Positions 47,954-59,819 of a DNA stretch of 64,000 bases are shown here, in pieces. A model generated the notes under the pieces. It was given only the letters and a program-made list of their open reading frames with translations, had not been told where the DNA came from and did not search any database. A program made the translations under genes and the position numbers. The stretch covers positions 110,001-174,000 of the forward strand of contig NW_027182884.1 of assembly GCF_041146395.1 (NCBI RefSeq), in the 5' to 3' direction. The DNA comes from Eulemur rufifrons. Lineage: Eukaryota; Chordata; Mammalia; Primates; Lemuridae. Each line of letters starts with the position of its first letter. Positions within the stretch are counted from its first letter, which is position 1.

Positions 47954-48424
47954 CCCTACCCGTCACCCATAACCCTAACCCAGAACAGAACACCTAACTC
48001 TGATCCTACTGCTCACCTCAACAGGTAAACCTCACCGTAACCCTAAGTTCAACCCCTTATCTTAACGTTAATGCATGACACCCTGAGAACAAGCCTATAC
48101 CGTAATTCTAACCCTAACTCCTAGCCATAACCATAACACCTAATCCCTAATTCTGAAATGCCAACCCTAACCTTAACCCTACCAACACTAACCCTAACCC
48201 TAACTCTTAACCATAACACTAACCTTTACCCTAATGCCTAGAGATTTAACCCCAACACTGACCTACAGTTACACTAACCCTACCCTCTAATGCTAACCTT
48301 AAAGCTGAACCATAAACCTAACCCTTAACCCTAACCCTATCCCTAACCCCCTTACCCTAACTCTAACTGTTAACCCTCACCCTAACCCTCAACCCTGACC
48401 CTAACCTTAAACCTTAATCCTAAC

Positions 48425-48562
48425 CATGCGTGAGATGAGCCTCTGCCTTTGTCCTGCGTGACAGTTGAAGCCCAACACCCAGGGTACGATGAAGTGGGGA
48501 CGCAGCCTTGCTCCACATCCACAGTGCCCCGTACGTTAGACAGGGCCCGTGCCCTAACACAC
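48425..48562. repeat. GC-rich cassette, copy 6 of 7 (partial)
   Basis: Lacks the TTCTCAGACTTC start. It begins at CATGCGTGAGATGAG and retains TGTCCTGCGTGACAG and CAGGGCCCGTGCCCTAA. Confidence 0.75.
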
Positions 48563-48812
48563 ACCGTTAAACGTAAGCCCTAACCCTATCACTAAACCAA
48601 ACCCTTAGTAAGCCCTGAATCTAACTCCTAACAGTAACCCTAATCCCTGACCCTTACTCTTGCCTCTCACCGTAAACCTAAACCCAACCACTAAACATAA
48701 TCCTAATCTCTAACCCTAACAGTAATCCTAACCCTAATTCTAACCTAAAACCCTAACCCCTAAACCTAATCCTAGTCCCTAACACCTAACCTTACCCTAA
48801 ACCCAATTCCAA

Positions 48813-48958
48813 TTCTCAGACTTCTTCAATTCAAAAACTTAAAAAAGCCTACAATCCACCAATGCCGTGTCTGAGATGAGGGTCCGCCCCTATGTCCTGC
48901 ATGACAGGCAGGCTCCAATGCCCAGGGTACTATGGAGTGGGGTCCGGGGGTCTGGAGG
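48813..48958. repeat. GC-rich cassette, copy 7 of 7, cut at the satellite junction
   Basis: Has TTCTCAGACTTCTTC, GCCGTGTCTGAGATGAG and ATGGAGTGGGGTCCGGGG, then stops where the 94-bp satellite starts. The third domain therefore joins inside a cassette. Confidence 0.78.
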
Positions 48959-51220
48959 CTTGCTAAACTCCAGTTTGGAAGAATTGCTATAGTCATATAT
49001 AGGGATGCTTACATTTCCTGATAGAAAGCAACTATTGGTGTGTGATTTGTAGGCTTGCCTTACTCTAGTTTGGATGAAGAAGCTGAATCATATATAGGAA
49101 TATTAGCTTTGAGTTAGAGGAAGCATCTATGGGGGGTGCTTTTTTGGCTTGTTAAACTCTGGTTTGGAAGAAGTTCGAGAGTCTTACATAGGAACGATAT
49201 CATTCATTCAGAGAAAGCAATTATAGGGAGTTGGTTTGTAGGCTTGCTAAGCTCTAGTTTGGAGGAAGGCGAGAGTCATATATAGGAACGCTTACATTCA
49301 CATAAAGCGTCTACGGGGGGACGGTTTCTAGGCTTCCTAAACTCTAGCTTGGAAAAAGAGGACAGTTATGTATAGGAACTCTCGGCGGGGGATTTGTGGC
49401 ATTGCTAAAATCTTAGATTGGAAAAGTTGCGAGAGTCATACATAGGAATGTTAACATTCACTCAATGAAAGCAACTATAAGGGGTGCTTTCCAGGCTGGC
49501 TACACTCTAATTTGGAAAAAGTGCGACAGTCATATATAGGAAGGCTTATATTCACTCAGACAAAGCAATTATGTGTAGGTGTATCGTAGGCATGCTAACT
49601 CTAGTTTGGAAAATTTCGAGAGCCATGTATAGGAAAGCTTACAGTAACTTAGAGAAAGCAACGAACGGGGGTGGAGTGTAGGCTTGCTAAACTCTAGTTT
49701 GGAGGAAGTGCCATAGTCCTATATAGGAACGCTTAAATTCGTTCAGAGAAAACAGCTGTCGGGGATTGGTTTGTAGACATAACTCAAGTTTGGAAGAAGT
49801 GCGAGAGACATATATAGGAATGTTTACATTGACTCAAAGAAAGCAACTATGGGGGAGTGTTATTTTGGCATGCCAGATGCTAGTTAGGAAGAAGTACAAG
49901 ACTCATATATAGGAACGCTTACATTCACACACCGAGAGCAACTACGGAGTAGTGTCAGGTAGACATGTTAAAGTCTAGCTTGGGAGAAGTTCCAGAGTCC
50001 TATATAGGAAAGGTAACAGCCACTTTGAAAAAGCAAGTCTTGGCGGGTGGTTTGTAGGCCTGCAAAACCCTGTTTTGGTTGAAGTGTGAGAGTCATATAT
50101 GAGAACGCTTACATTCCCTCAGAGAAAGCAACGATGGGGTTGTTTGTAGGCTTACTAAACTGCAGTTTGGAAGAAGCACGAGAATCACATATAGGAACAC
50201 ATACATTTTGATGCACTGAAAGTAACTATGGGGTGGTGTTTTATAGGCATGCTAAACTCTAGTTTGGACGAAGTTTGAGAATCACATATAAGAAAGCTTA
50301 CAGTCACTTAGAGAAAGCAAATCTCTGGGTGTGGAATGTAGGCCTGCTAAACTCTATTTTGGTTGAAGTGTGAGAGTCATATATGGGAACGCTTACATTC
50401 ACTCAGAGAAAACAACGTTTGGGTGGTGGTTTGTAGGGCATACTAAACTGTAGTTTGGAAGAAGTACGAGAGTCCTATATAGGAACACTTACATTCACGC
50501 AGAGAAAGCACTTATGGCGTCAGGTTTTGTAGGCATGCTAAACTGCAGTTTGGAAGAAGTTGGAGAACCTTATACAGGAATGATTACCATCACCTAGGGA
50601 AAGCAACTCTCGGGAGATTGTTTGTACACATGCTAAACTCTAATTTGGATGAAGTGTGAGAGTCAAACATGGGACCGCTTACATTCCCTCAGAGAAACAA
50701 CATTGGGCTGGTTTTCGTAGGCATACTAATTAGTTTGGAAGAAGTACGAGAATGATATTTGGGAACGCTTACATTCACCCAGAGAAAGCAACTACGGGGT
50801 GGTGTTTTGTAAGCATGCTATTGTTTGGAAGAAGTTCTAAACCTGAACAGTCACTTAGAGAAAGCAACTCTTGGTGGGTGATTTTTAGGTCTGCTAAATT
50901 GTATTTTGAAAGAAGTACCAGAGTCATATATACTAATGCTTACATTCATGCAAAGAAAAAACTATGGGGTGATGTTTTGTGGGCATGTTAACCTGTAGTT
51001 TGGAAGAAGTTGGAGAGTCTTATTTAGGAAAGCTTACAGTCACCTAGAGAAAGCAACTCTCGGGAGATCCTTTCTTGGCCTGCTAAACTCTACTTTGGAT
51101 CAATTGTGAGAGTCAAACATGGGAATGCTTTCATTCATTCAGAGAACGCAACGTTTGGGTGGTGGTTTGTAGGCATTCTAAACTGTATTTTGGAGGAAGT
51201 ACGAGAGTCATATATCTGAA

Positions 51221-54200
51221 CGCTTACATTCAGGCATAGACAGCAACTCTGGGGTCGTATTTTGTTGGCATGGTAAACTGTGGTTTGGAAGAAGTTCGAG
51301 AGTCTTATATAGGAAAGATTACAGCGACACAGAGAAAACAGCTCTCGGAAGTTTATTGGTAGGCCTGCTAAACTCTAATTTGGATGAAATGTGAGAACGC
51401 TTGCATTCATTCACTCAGAGAAAGAAACATTATCGTGATGGTTTGAAGGCATAATAACTGTAGTTGGGAAGAAGTAGGAGAGTCATATATATGAACGGTT
51501 ACATTCACGCAGAGAAAGCAACTGTGGGGTGGCGCAGGTATGCATGTTAATCTGTAGTTTGGAGGAAGTGCGGGAGTCATATCTGGGGAAAATTACAGTC
51601 ACTTAGAGAAAGGAACCATTTTGGGCTGGTTTGTAGATCTGCTAAATTCTATTTTGGAAACAGAGTGTGAGTCATAAATGGGAACGCTTATGTTCACTCA
51701 GAGAAAGCAACCACGGTGTGGTGTTTTGTTGGCATGCTGTAGTTTGAAAGAAGTTGGAGATTCTTATATAGGAAAGTTTACAGTCACCTAGAGAAAGCAA
51801 CTCACGGGGTGTGGTTTGTAGGCCTGCTAAACTCTAATTTAGATGAAGTGAGAGAGGCATATATATGAACGCTTATATTGATGCAGAGAAAGTAACTATG
51901 GGGTGGTGTTTTGTAGGCATGCTAAAATATAATTTGGAAGAAGTTCGAAAGCAGACAGTCACTTAGAGAAAGCAACTCTCGGCGGTTCATTTTTCGGTCT
52001 GCTAAATTGTATTTTGAAAGAAGTACCAGAGTCATATATACAAACGCTTACATTCATGCAGAGAAAGCAACTGTGGGGTGGTGTTTTCTAGGCATGCTAA
52101 ACTCTAGTTTGGACGAAGTTTGAGAATCACATATAAGAAAGCTTAGAGTCACTTAGAGAAAGCAAATCTCTGGTGTGGAATGTAGGCGTGCTAAACTCTA
52201 TTTTGGTTTCAGAGTGAGAGTCATATATGGGAAGGCTTACATTCACTCAGAGAAAACTACGATAATGTGGTGGTTTGTAGGCATACTAAACTCTAGTTTG
52301 GAAGAAGTAGGAGAATGATATATGGGAACACTTACATTCATGCAGAGAAAGCAATTATGGGGTGGATTTTTTGTAGCCATGCTAATCTCTATTTTGCAAG
52401 AAGTTAAAGAGTAATATATAGGAAAACGTACCGTCATTTATAGAAACCAACTTTCGGGGGATGGTTTGTAGGCCTGCAAAACTCTACTTTGGAAGAAGGG
52501 GGAGAGTCATATTGGGGACCGTGTACATTCACTCAGAGAAATCAACGATGGGGTTGTGGTTTGTAGGCATACTAAACTCTAGTTTGGAAGAAGTACGAGA
52601 ATCATATATAGGAACGCTTACATTCATGCAGAGAAAGCAACTATGGAGTGATGTTTGTATGCCTACTAAACTATAGTTTGGGGGATGTTCGAGAGTCATA
52701 TCTGGGAAGTTTACAGTCATTTAGAGAAAGCAACTCTTGGAGGGGTGGTTCGTAGGCCTGCTAAACTCTATTTTCAATGAAGTGTTAGAATCATATACAG
52801 GAACGCTTACATTCACTCAGAGAAAGCAACGTTGGGGTGGCCGTTTTTGAGCATACTGAACTCTACTTTGGAAGAGGTACGAGAGACATATATAGGAACG
52901 CTTACATTAACACAGAGAAAGCAAATATGGGGTGCTGTAGTGCAGGCATGCTAAACTATAGATTGGAAGAAGTTCGAAAGCTGACAGTCACTTACAGAAA
53001 GGAACTCTTGGCGGGTGATTTTTAGGTCTCCTAAATTGTATTTTGAAAGACGTACCAGAGTCATATAGACAAACGCTTACATTCATGCAGAGAAAGAAAC
53101 TATGGGGTGATGTGTTGTTGGCATGCTAAACTGCAGTTTGGAAGGAGTTCGAGAGTGTTATATAGGATAACTTACAGTCACCTAGAGAAAGCAACACTCG
53201 GGACAGCTTTGCAAGCCTGTAAACACTAATTAGCAGCAATTGTGAGAGTCAAACATGGGAACGCTTACATTCACTCAGAGAACACAACGTTTGGGTGGTG
53301 ATTTGTAGGCATCATAACTGTAGTTTGGAAGAAGTAGGAGAGTCATATATATGAACGGTTACATTCACGCAGAGAAAGCAACTGATGGGTGGCGTATGTA
53401 CTCATGTTAATGTATACTTTGGAGGAAGTTCGGGAGTCTTATCTAGGGAAAATTGCAGTCACTTAGAGAAAGCAACCATCAGGGGCCGTTTTGTAGATCT
53501 GCTAAATTCTATTTTGGAAGAAGAGAGAAAGTCATATGTGGGAACGCTTATGTTCACTCAGAGAAATCAACGATGGGGCAGTGTTTCGTTGGCATGCTAA
53601 ACTGTAGTTTGGAAGAAGTTCGCGAGTCTTATATAAGAAAGCTTACAGTCACCTAGAGAAAGTAACTCTCGGCAGATTGTTTCTAGCATGCTAAACCCTA
53701 ATTTGCATCAATTGTGAGAGTCAAACATGGGAACGCTTACATTCACTCAGAGAACGCAACGTTTGGGTGGTGGTTTGTAAGCATTCTAAACTATTTTGGA
53801 GGAAGTAGGAGAGTCATATATACGAATGCTTACATTCACGCAGAGAAAGCAACTCTGGGGTCATATTTTGTTGGCATGCTAAACTGTGGTTTGGAAGAAG
53901 TTCGAGAGCCTTATATAGGAAAGATTACAGTGACACAGAGAAAACAACTCTCTGTAGTTTGTTGGTAGGTCTGCTAAACTGTAATTTGGATGAAGTGTGA
54001 GAACGCTTGCATTCACTCAGAGAAAGAACTTTGTCGTGGTGGTTTGTAGGAATAACAACTGTAGTTCGAAGAAGTAGGAGAGTCATATATGAACGGTTAC
54101 ATTCACGCAGAGAAAGCAATTGTGGGGTGGTGTATGTAATCATCATAATCTGTAGTTTGGAGGAAGTTCGAGAGTCATATCTGGGGAAAATTAGAGTCAC

Positions 54201-55400
54201 TTAGAGAAAGGAACCATCTTGGGCTGGTGTGTAGGTCTGTTAAATTCTATTTTGGAAAAAGAGTGAGAGTCATATATGGGAACGCTTATGTTCACTCAGA
54301 GAAATCAATGATGGGGCGCTGTATTGTTGGCATGCCAAACTGTAGTTTGGAAGAAGTTCAAGAGTCTTATATAGGAAAGTTTACAGTCACCTAGAGAAAG
54401 CAACTCACAGGAAGTGGTTTGTAGGCCGCTAAACTCTAATTTGGATGAAGTGAAAGAGGCATACATGGATATGCTTCATTCACTCAGAGAAAGGTAAGTT
54501 GGAGTGGCGGTTTTTAGGTATACTAAACTCCAGTTTGGAAGAAGTACGAGAGTCATATATATGAACGCTTATATGGACGCAGAGAAAGCAACTATGGGGT
54601 GGTGTTTTGTAGGCATGCTAAAATATAATTTGGAAGAAGTTCGAAAGCAGACAGTCACTTAGAGAAAGCAACTCTTGGCGGTGGATTTTTAGGTCTGCTA
54701 AATTGTATTTTGAAAGAAGTACCAGTGTCATATATAAGAACGCTTACATTCATGCAGAGAAAGCATCTGTGGGGTGGTGTATTGTAGGCATGCTAAAATC
54801 TAGTTTGGACGAAGTTTGAGAATCACATATAAGAAAGCTTAGAGTCACTTAGAGAAAGCAAATCTCTGGTTGTGGAATGTAGGCTTGCTAAACTCTATTG
54901 TGGTTCAAGACTGAGCATCATATATGGAAAGGGTTACATTCACTCAGAGAAAGCAACGATGGTGTGGTGGTTTGTAGGCATACTAAACTCTAGTTTGGAA
55001 GAAGTAGGAGAATGATATATGGGAAAGCTTACATTCATGCAGAGAAAGCAATTATGCGGTGGATTTTTTGCACCCATGCTAATCTCTAGTTTGGAAGATG
55101 TTATATAGGAAAGCGTACACTCATTTATAGAAACCAATTTACGGGGGATGGATGGTAGGCCTGCAAAACTCTACTTTGGAAGAAGGGGGAGAGTCATATT
55201 GGGGACCACGTACATTGACTCAGAGAAATCAAGGATGGGGTTGTGTTTTGTAGGCATACTAAACTCTAGTTTGGAGGAAGTACGAGAATCATATATAGGA
55301 ACGCTTACATTCATGCAGAGAAAGCAACTATGGAGTGATGTTTGTATGCCTACTAAACTATAGTTTGGAGGATGTTCAAGAGTCATATCTGGGAAGCTTA
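51221..55400 (+). repeat. Left arm of a large inverted duplication
   Basis: Positions x here match the reverse strand at about 115,220 minus x, constant to within about 5 bp over more than 4 kb. Examples are 52,461-52,676 with 62,545-62,760, 53,385-53,600 with 61,620-61,835, 54,007-54,204 with 61,013-61,210, and 55,148-55,363 with 59,859-60,074. The arm is limited on the outside only by the window edge. Confidence 0.9.
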
Positions 55401-55792
55401 CAGTCATTTAGAGAAAGGAACTCTCTGGGGGTGGTTCGTAGGCCTGCTAAACTCTATTTTCAATGAAGTGTTACAATCATATACAGGAACGCTTACATTC
55501 ACTCAGAGAAAGCAACGTTGGGGTGGTGGTTTGTAGGTATACTAACCTGTAATTTGGAAGAAGCAAAAGAATCACATATAGAACCGCTTACATTCAGGCA
55601 CTGAAAGCCACTATGGGTTCGTGTTTTTAGGCATGCTAAACTGTAGTTTGGAAGAAGTTCGAAAGCTGTCACTTAGAGAAAGAAACTCTCTGCGGGTGAT
55701 TTTTAGGTCTGCTAAATTGTGTTTTGAAATAAGTACCAGAATCATAGTTACAAACGGTTACATTCATGCAGAGAAAGAAACTATGGGGTGAT

Positions 55793-55824
55793 GTTTTGTG
55801 GGCATGCTAAACTGCCCACAAAAC
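55793..55824. repeat. Small hairpin from inverted copying inside a monomer
   Basis: GTTTTGTGGGCA (55,793-55,804) is followed after eight bases by its exact reverse complement (55,813-55,824). Other monomers read on from TAAACTG into TAGTTTGGAAG, so the second arm replaces normal sequence. Confidence 0.82.
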
Positions 55825-57100
55825 TTCTAAGAAGTTCGAGAGTCTTATATAGGAAAGCTTACAGTCACCTAGAGAAAGCAACTCTCGGGAGATGGTTTCT
55901 AAGCCTGCTAAACTAATTTGCACCGATTGTTAAAGTCAAACATGGGAAGGTTTACATCCACTCAGAACGCAACGTTTGGGTTGTGGTTTGTGGCCATAAT
56001 AACTGTAGTTCGGAAAAAGTAGGAAAGTCATATATATGAACGGTTACATTCACGCAGAGAAAGCAACTGTTGGGTACCGTATGTACGCGTGCTAATCTAT
56101 AGTTTGGAGGAAATTCGAGAGTCATATCTAGGGAAAATTACAGTCACATAGCTAAATCAACCATCGGGGACTGGTTTGTAGGTCTGCTAAATTCTATTTT
56201 GGAAAAAGAGATTCATATAAGGGAATGCTTATGTTCACTCAGAGAAAGCAACGATCCGGTGGTGTATTGTTGGCATGCTAAACTGTAGTTTGGAAGAAGT
56301 TCGAGAGTTTTATATAGGAAAGCTTACATTCACCTAGAGAAAGCAACTTTCAGGATGTGGTTTATAGGCCTGGTGAACTCTAATTTGGATCAAGTGTGAG
56401 AGTCATACATACGAGTTCCAAAATACAGTTTAGTATGCCTACAAACCACCAGCCCAACATTGCTTTCTCTGAGTGGATATAGGCTTTCCCTTATATGAAT
56501 CTCGGACTGCTTTCAAAATGCAATTTACCGGACCTACAAAACACCGCCTGAGAGTTGTTTTCTCTCACTATAAGCTTTCCTATATATGACTTTGGAACAT
56601 AGTTTAGCATGCCAACAAAAGGCCACCCCATAGTTTGTGTGAATGTAAGCATTCCTATGCATCACGCTCGTACTTCTTCCAAAGTATAGTACACCTACCA
56701 ACCACCTCCCCAACGTTGCTTTTTCTGAGTGAATGTAAGCATTCTTTTATTCTCGTACTTCCTCCAAACTCCAGTTTAGTGTGACTAAAAACCACCACCG
56801 CAACCCTGCTTTCTCTGAGTGAATGTTAGCGTTCCCGTTTATGATTCACACTTCATCCAAAATAGAATTTAGCAGAACTACAAACCAGCCCCCAAGGGTT
56901 GCTTTCTCTATGAGACTGTAAGCTTTCCTATTACTCTTAACTTCTTCGCAACTAGAGATTTGCATGCCTACAAAACACCACCCCATAGTTGCCCTCTCTG
57001 CGTGAATGTAAGCACTTGTATATATGACTCTGCTACTTCTTCCAAAATACAGTTTAGTATGCTTACAAACAACCAACCAAACGTTGCGTTCTCTGAGAGA

Positions 57101-58014
57101 ATGTTAGCGTTCCCAAGTATGACTGTTCCAAATGATGCAAAGTAGAGTTTAGCAGGCTTACAAACTATCTCTCGAAAGTTGCTTCCTCTGGGGGACTGTA
57201 AGCTTTCCTATAAAAGACTGTCGAACTTCTTCGAAACTACATTTCAGCACGCCAACAAAACATCACCACATAGTTTCTTTCTCAGCATAAATATAAGCGA
57301 TTTTATATATGACTCTGGTACTTCTTTCAAAATACAATTTAGCAGACCTCTAAATCAACCGCCGAGAGTTGCCTTCTCTAAGTCACTGTCAGCTTTCGAA
57401 CTTCTTCCAAATTATATTTTAGCAGGCCTACAAAACACCACCCCATAGTGGCCCTCTCTGGGTGAATGTAAGCGCTCATATATATGACTCTGCTACTTCC
57501 AAAATACCGTTTAGTATGCTTACAAACAACCACCCAAAAGTTAAGTTCTCTGAGAGAATGTTAGCGTTCCCAAGTATGACTGTTCCAAATGATGCAAAGT
57601 AGAGTTTAGCAGGCTTACAAACTATCTCTCGAAAGTTGCTTCCTCTAGGGGACTGTAAGGTTTCCTATAAAAGACTATCGAACTTCTTCGAAACTACATT
57701 TCAGCACGCCAACAAAACATCACCACATAGTTTTTCTCAGCATAAATGTAAGAGATTTTATATATGACTCTGGTACTTCTTTCAAAATACAATTTAGCAG
57801 ACCTCAAAATCAACCGCCAAGAGTTGCATACTCTAAGTCACTGTCAGCTTTCGAACTTCTTCCAAATTATATTTTAGCATGCCTACAAAACACCACCCCA
57901 TAGTTGCTTTCTCTGCGTCCATATAAGCGTTCATATATATGACTCTCGTACTTCTTCCAAACTGGAGTTTAGTATACCTAAAAACCGGCACCACAATTTA
58001 CCTTTCTCTGAGTG
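57101..58014 (-). repeat. Local duplication of about five monomers (457-bp spacing)
   Basis: ATGTTAGCGTTCCCAAGTATG with AACTATCTCTCGAAAGTTGC and TCAGCACGCCAACAAAAC occurs at 57,101 and again at 57,558 with few differences. The five-monomer step is not a multiple of the usual trimer. The right edge of the second copy is approximate. Confidence 0.75.
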
Positions 58015-59819
58015 AATGAAGCGTATCCATGTATGCCTCTTTCACTTCATCCAAATTAGAGTTTAGTGGCCCACAAACCACCTCCTGTGAGTTGCATTCT
58101 CTAGGTGACTGTAAACTTTCCTATATAAGACTCTCGAACTTCTTCCAAACTACAGTTTAGCATGCCAACAATACAGCGCCCCATCGTTGATTTCTCTGAG
58201 TGAACATAAGCGTTCCCATATATGACTCTCACTCTTCTTCCAAAATAGAATTTAGCAGACCTACACAACACCCGATGGTTCCAATTCTCTACGTGACTCT
58301 AATTTTTCCCACATATGACTCTCGAACTTTCTCCAAACTATAGATTATGATGATTACATAGGCCACCCCACAGTTGCTTTCTCTGCATGAATGTAACCGT
58401 TCATATATGACTCTCCTTCTTTTAAACTACAGCATTTATTCCTACAAACCATCACGACAACGTTCTTTCTCTGAGTGAATGCAAGCATTCTCACACTTCA
58501 TCCAAATTACAGTTTAGCAGACCTACCAACAAACTACAGAGAGTTGTTTTTCTCTGTGTCACTGTAATCTTTCTTATGTAAGGCTCTCGAACTTCTTCCA
58601 AACCACAGTTTAGCATGCCAACAAAATACGACCCCAGAGTTGCTTTCTCTGCGTGAATGTAAGCATTCGTATATATGAGTCTCCTACTTCCTCCAAAATA
58701 CAGTTTAGAATGCTTACAAACCACCACCCAAACGTTGCGTTCTCTGAGTGAATGTAAGCGTTCCCATGTTTGACTCTCACAATTGATGCAAATTAGAATT
58801 TAGCATGCTTAGAAACAATCTCCCGAGAGTTGCTTTCTCTAGGTGACTGTAATTTTCCCCAGATATGACTCTCGCACTTCCTCCAAACTACAGATTAGCA
58901 TGCATACACACGCCACCCAACAGTTGCTTTCTCTGCGTGAATGTAACCGTTCATATATATGACTCTCCTACTTCTTCTGAACTACAGTTATTATGCCTAC
59001 AAACCACCACCCAAACGTTGTGTTCTCTGAGTAAATGTAAGCGTTCCCATGTTTGACTCTCACAATTGCTGCTAGTTAGAGTTTAGCAGGCTTGCAAAGC
59101 TCTCCTGAGTGTTGCTTTCTCTAGGTGACTGTAAGCTATCCAAATAACACTCTCGAACTCCTTCCAAACTGCAGTTTAGCATCCCCACAACACATCACCC
59201 CATATTTTCTTTCTACGCATGAATGTAAGCGTTTGTATATAAGACTCTGACACGTCTTTCAAAATACAATTTAGCAGACTGAAAAAATCACCCGCCAAGA
59301 GTTGCTTTCTCTAAGTGACTGTCAGCTTTCGAACTTCTTCCAATCTATAGTTTAGCATGCCTGCACTACAGCACCCCGTATTTGCGTTCTCTGTGTTAAT
59401 GTAAGCGTTCGTATTTATGTCTCTCGTACCTCTTCCAAAGTAGAGTTCAGTATGCTCAAAAACGGCCACCCCAACGTTGCTTTCTCTGAGTGAATGTAAG
59501 CGTTCCTGTATATGATTTTAACACTTCATTGAAAATAGAGTTTAGCAGGCCTACGAACCACCCCCCGAGAGTTACATCCTCCAAACTATAGTTTAGTAGG
59601 CATACAAACATCACTCCATAGTTGCTTTCTCTGCGTGAATGTAACCGTTCATATATATGACTTTCCTACTTCTTCCAAACTACAGTTATTATGGCCACAA
59701 ACTACAACCCAAACCTTGCGTTCTGAGTGGATGTAAACCTTCCCATATTTGACTTTAACAGTTGGTGCAAATTAGCAGGCTTAGAAACCATCTCCCGAGA
59801 GTTGCTCTCTCTAGGTGAC

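Larger units (their letters stand above)
40506..48958 (+). repeat. Degenerate telomere-like (CCCTAA) array with higher-order structure
   Basis: Nearly every 6-8 bases is a variant of CCCTAA (CCTTAA, CCGTAA, CACTAA and so on). Runs of more than four perfect repeats are not seen. The orientation is CCCTAA on the plus strand throughout, with no switch to TTAGGG. The decayed repeats are not random: a block of 1,872 bp starting with AACCAGAACCCCTAAAG recurs at 40,506, 42,378, 44,250 and 46,108, with the last copy diverging after about 46,900. Decay therefore came before block amplification. A GC-rich non-telomeric cassette is part of each block. No gene is present; antisense open frames in the cassette are short and shared only because of the block repeat. 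Confidence 0.95.
46108..48958 (+). repeat. Telomere-like array, diverged right part (partial copy D and older repeats)
   Basis: It follows the block pattern to about 46,900. It then loses alignment, regains it around the cassette at 47,223 about 90 bp earlier than expected, and continues as looser CCCTAA variants with cassette remnants at 47,755, 48,425 and 48,813. This is probably the older edge from which the blocks were amplified. Confidence 0.8.
48959..56410 (+). repeat. 94-bp satellite, forward-oriented half
   Basis: A tandem monomer of about 90-96 bp with landmarks GCTAAACTCTAGTTTGG, AAGAAGTNCGAGAGTCATATATAG-like text, CGCTTACATTCA and CAGAGAAAGCAAC. Right of about 50 kb three monomer types mostly alternate: one with CTATGGGGTGGTGTTTTG and TTATATAGGAAAGCTTACAGTCACC, one with CTCTCGGG and CTATTTTGGATGAAGTG, one with ACGTTGGGGTGGTGG and GCATACTAAACT. 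This gives a trimer near 283 bp, with dimeric lapses. A longer period of about 2.69 kb is also present (for example 52,461 and 55,148). The first kilobase is the least regular. Short open frames are by-products. I do not recognise the family. Confidence 0.93.

Noticed and set aside
40506..48958. Head-to-head ancestral telomere fusion
   Set aside because: Only CCCTAA orientation is present on the plus strand, with no switch to TTAGGG.
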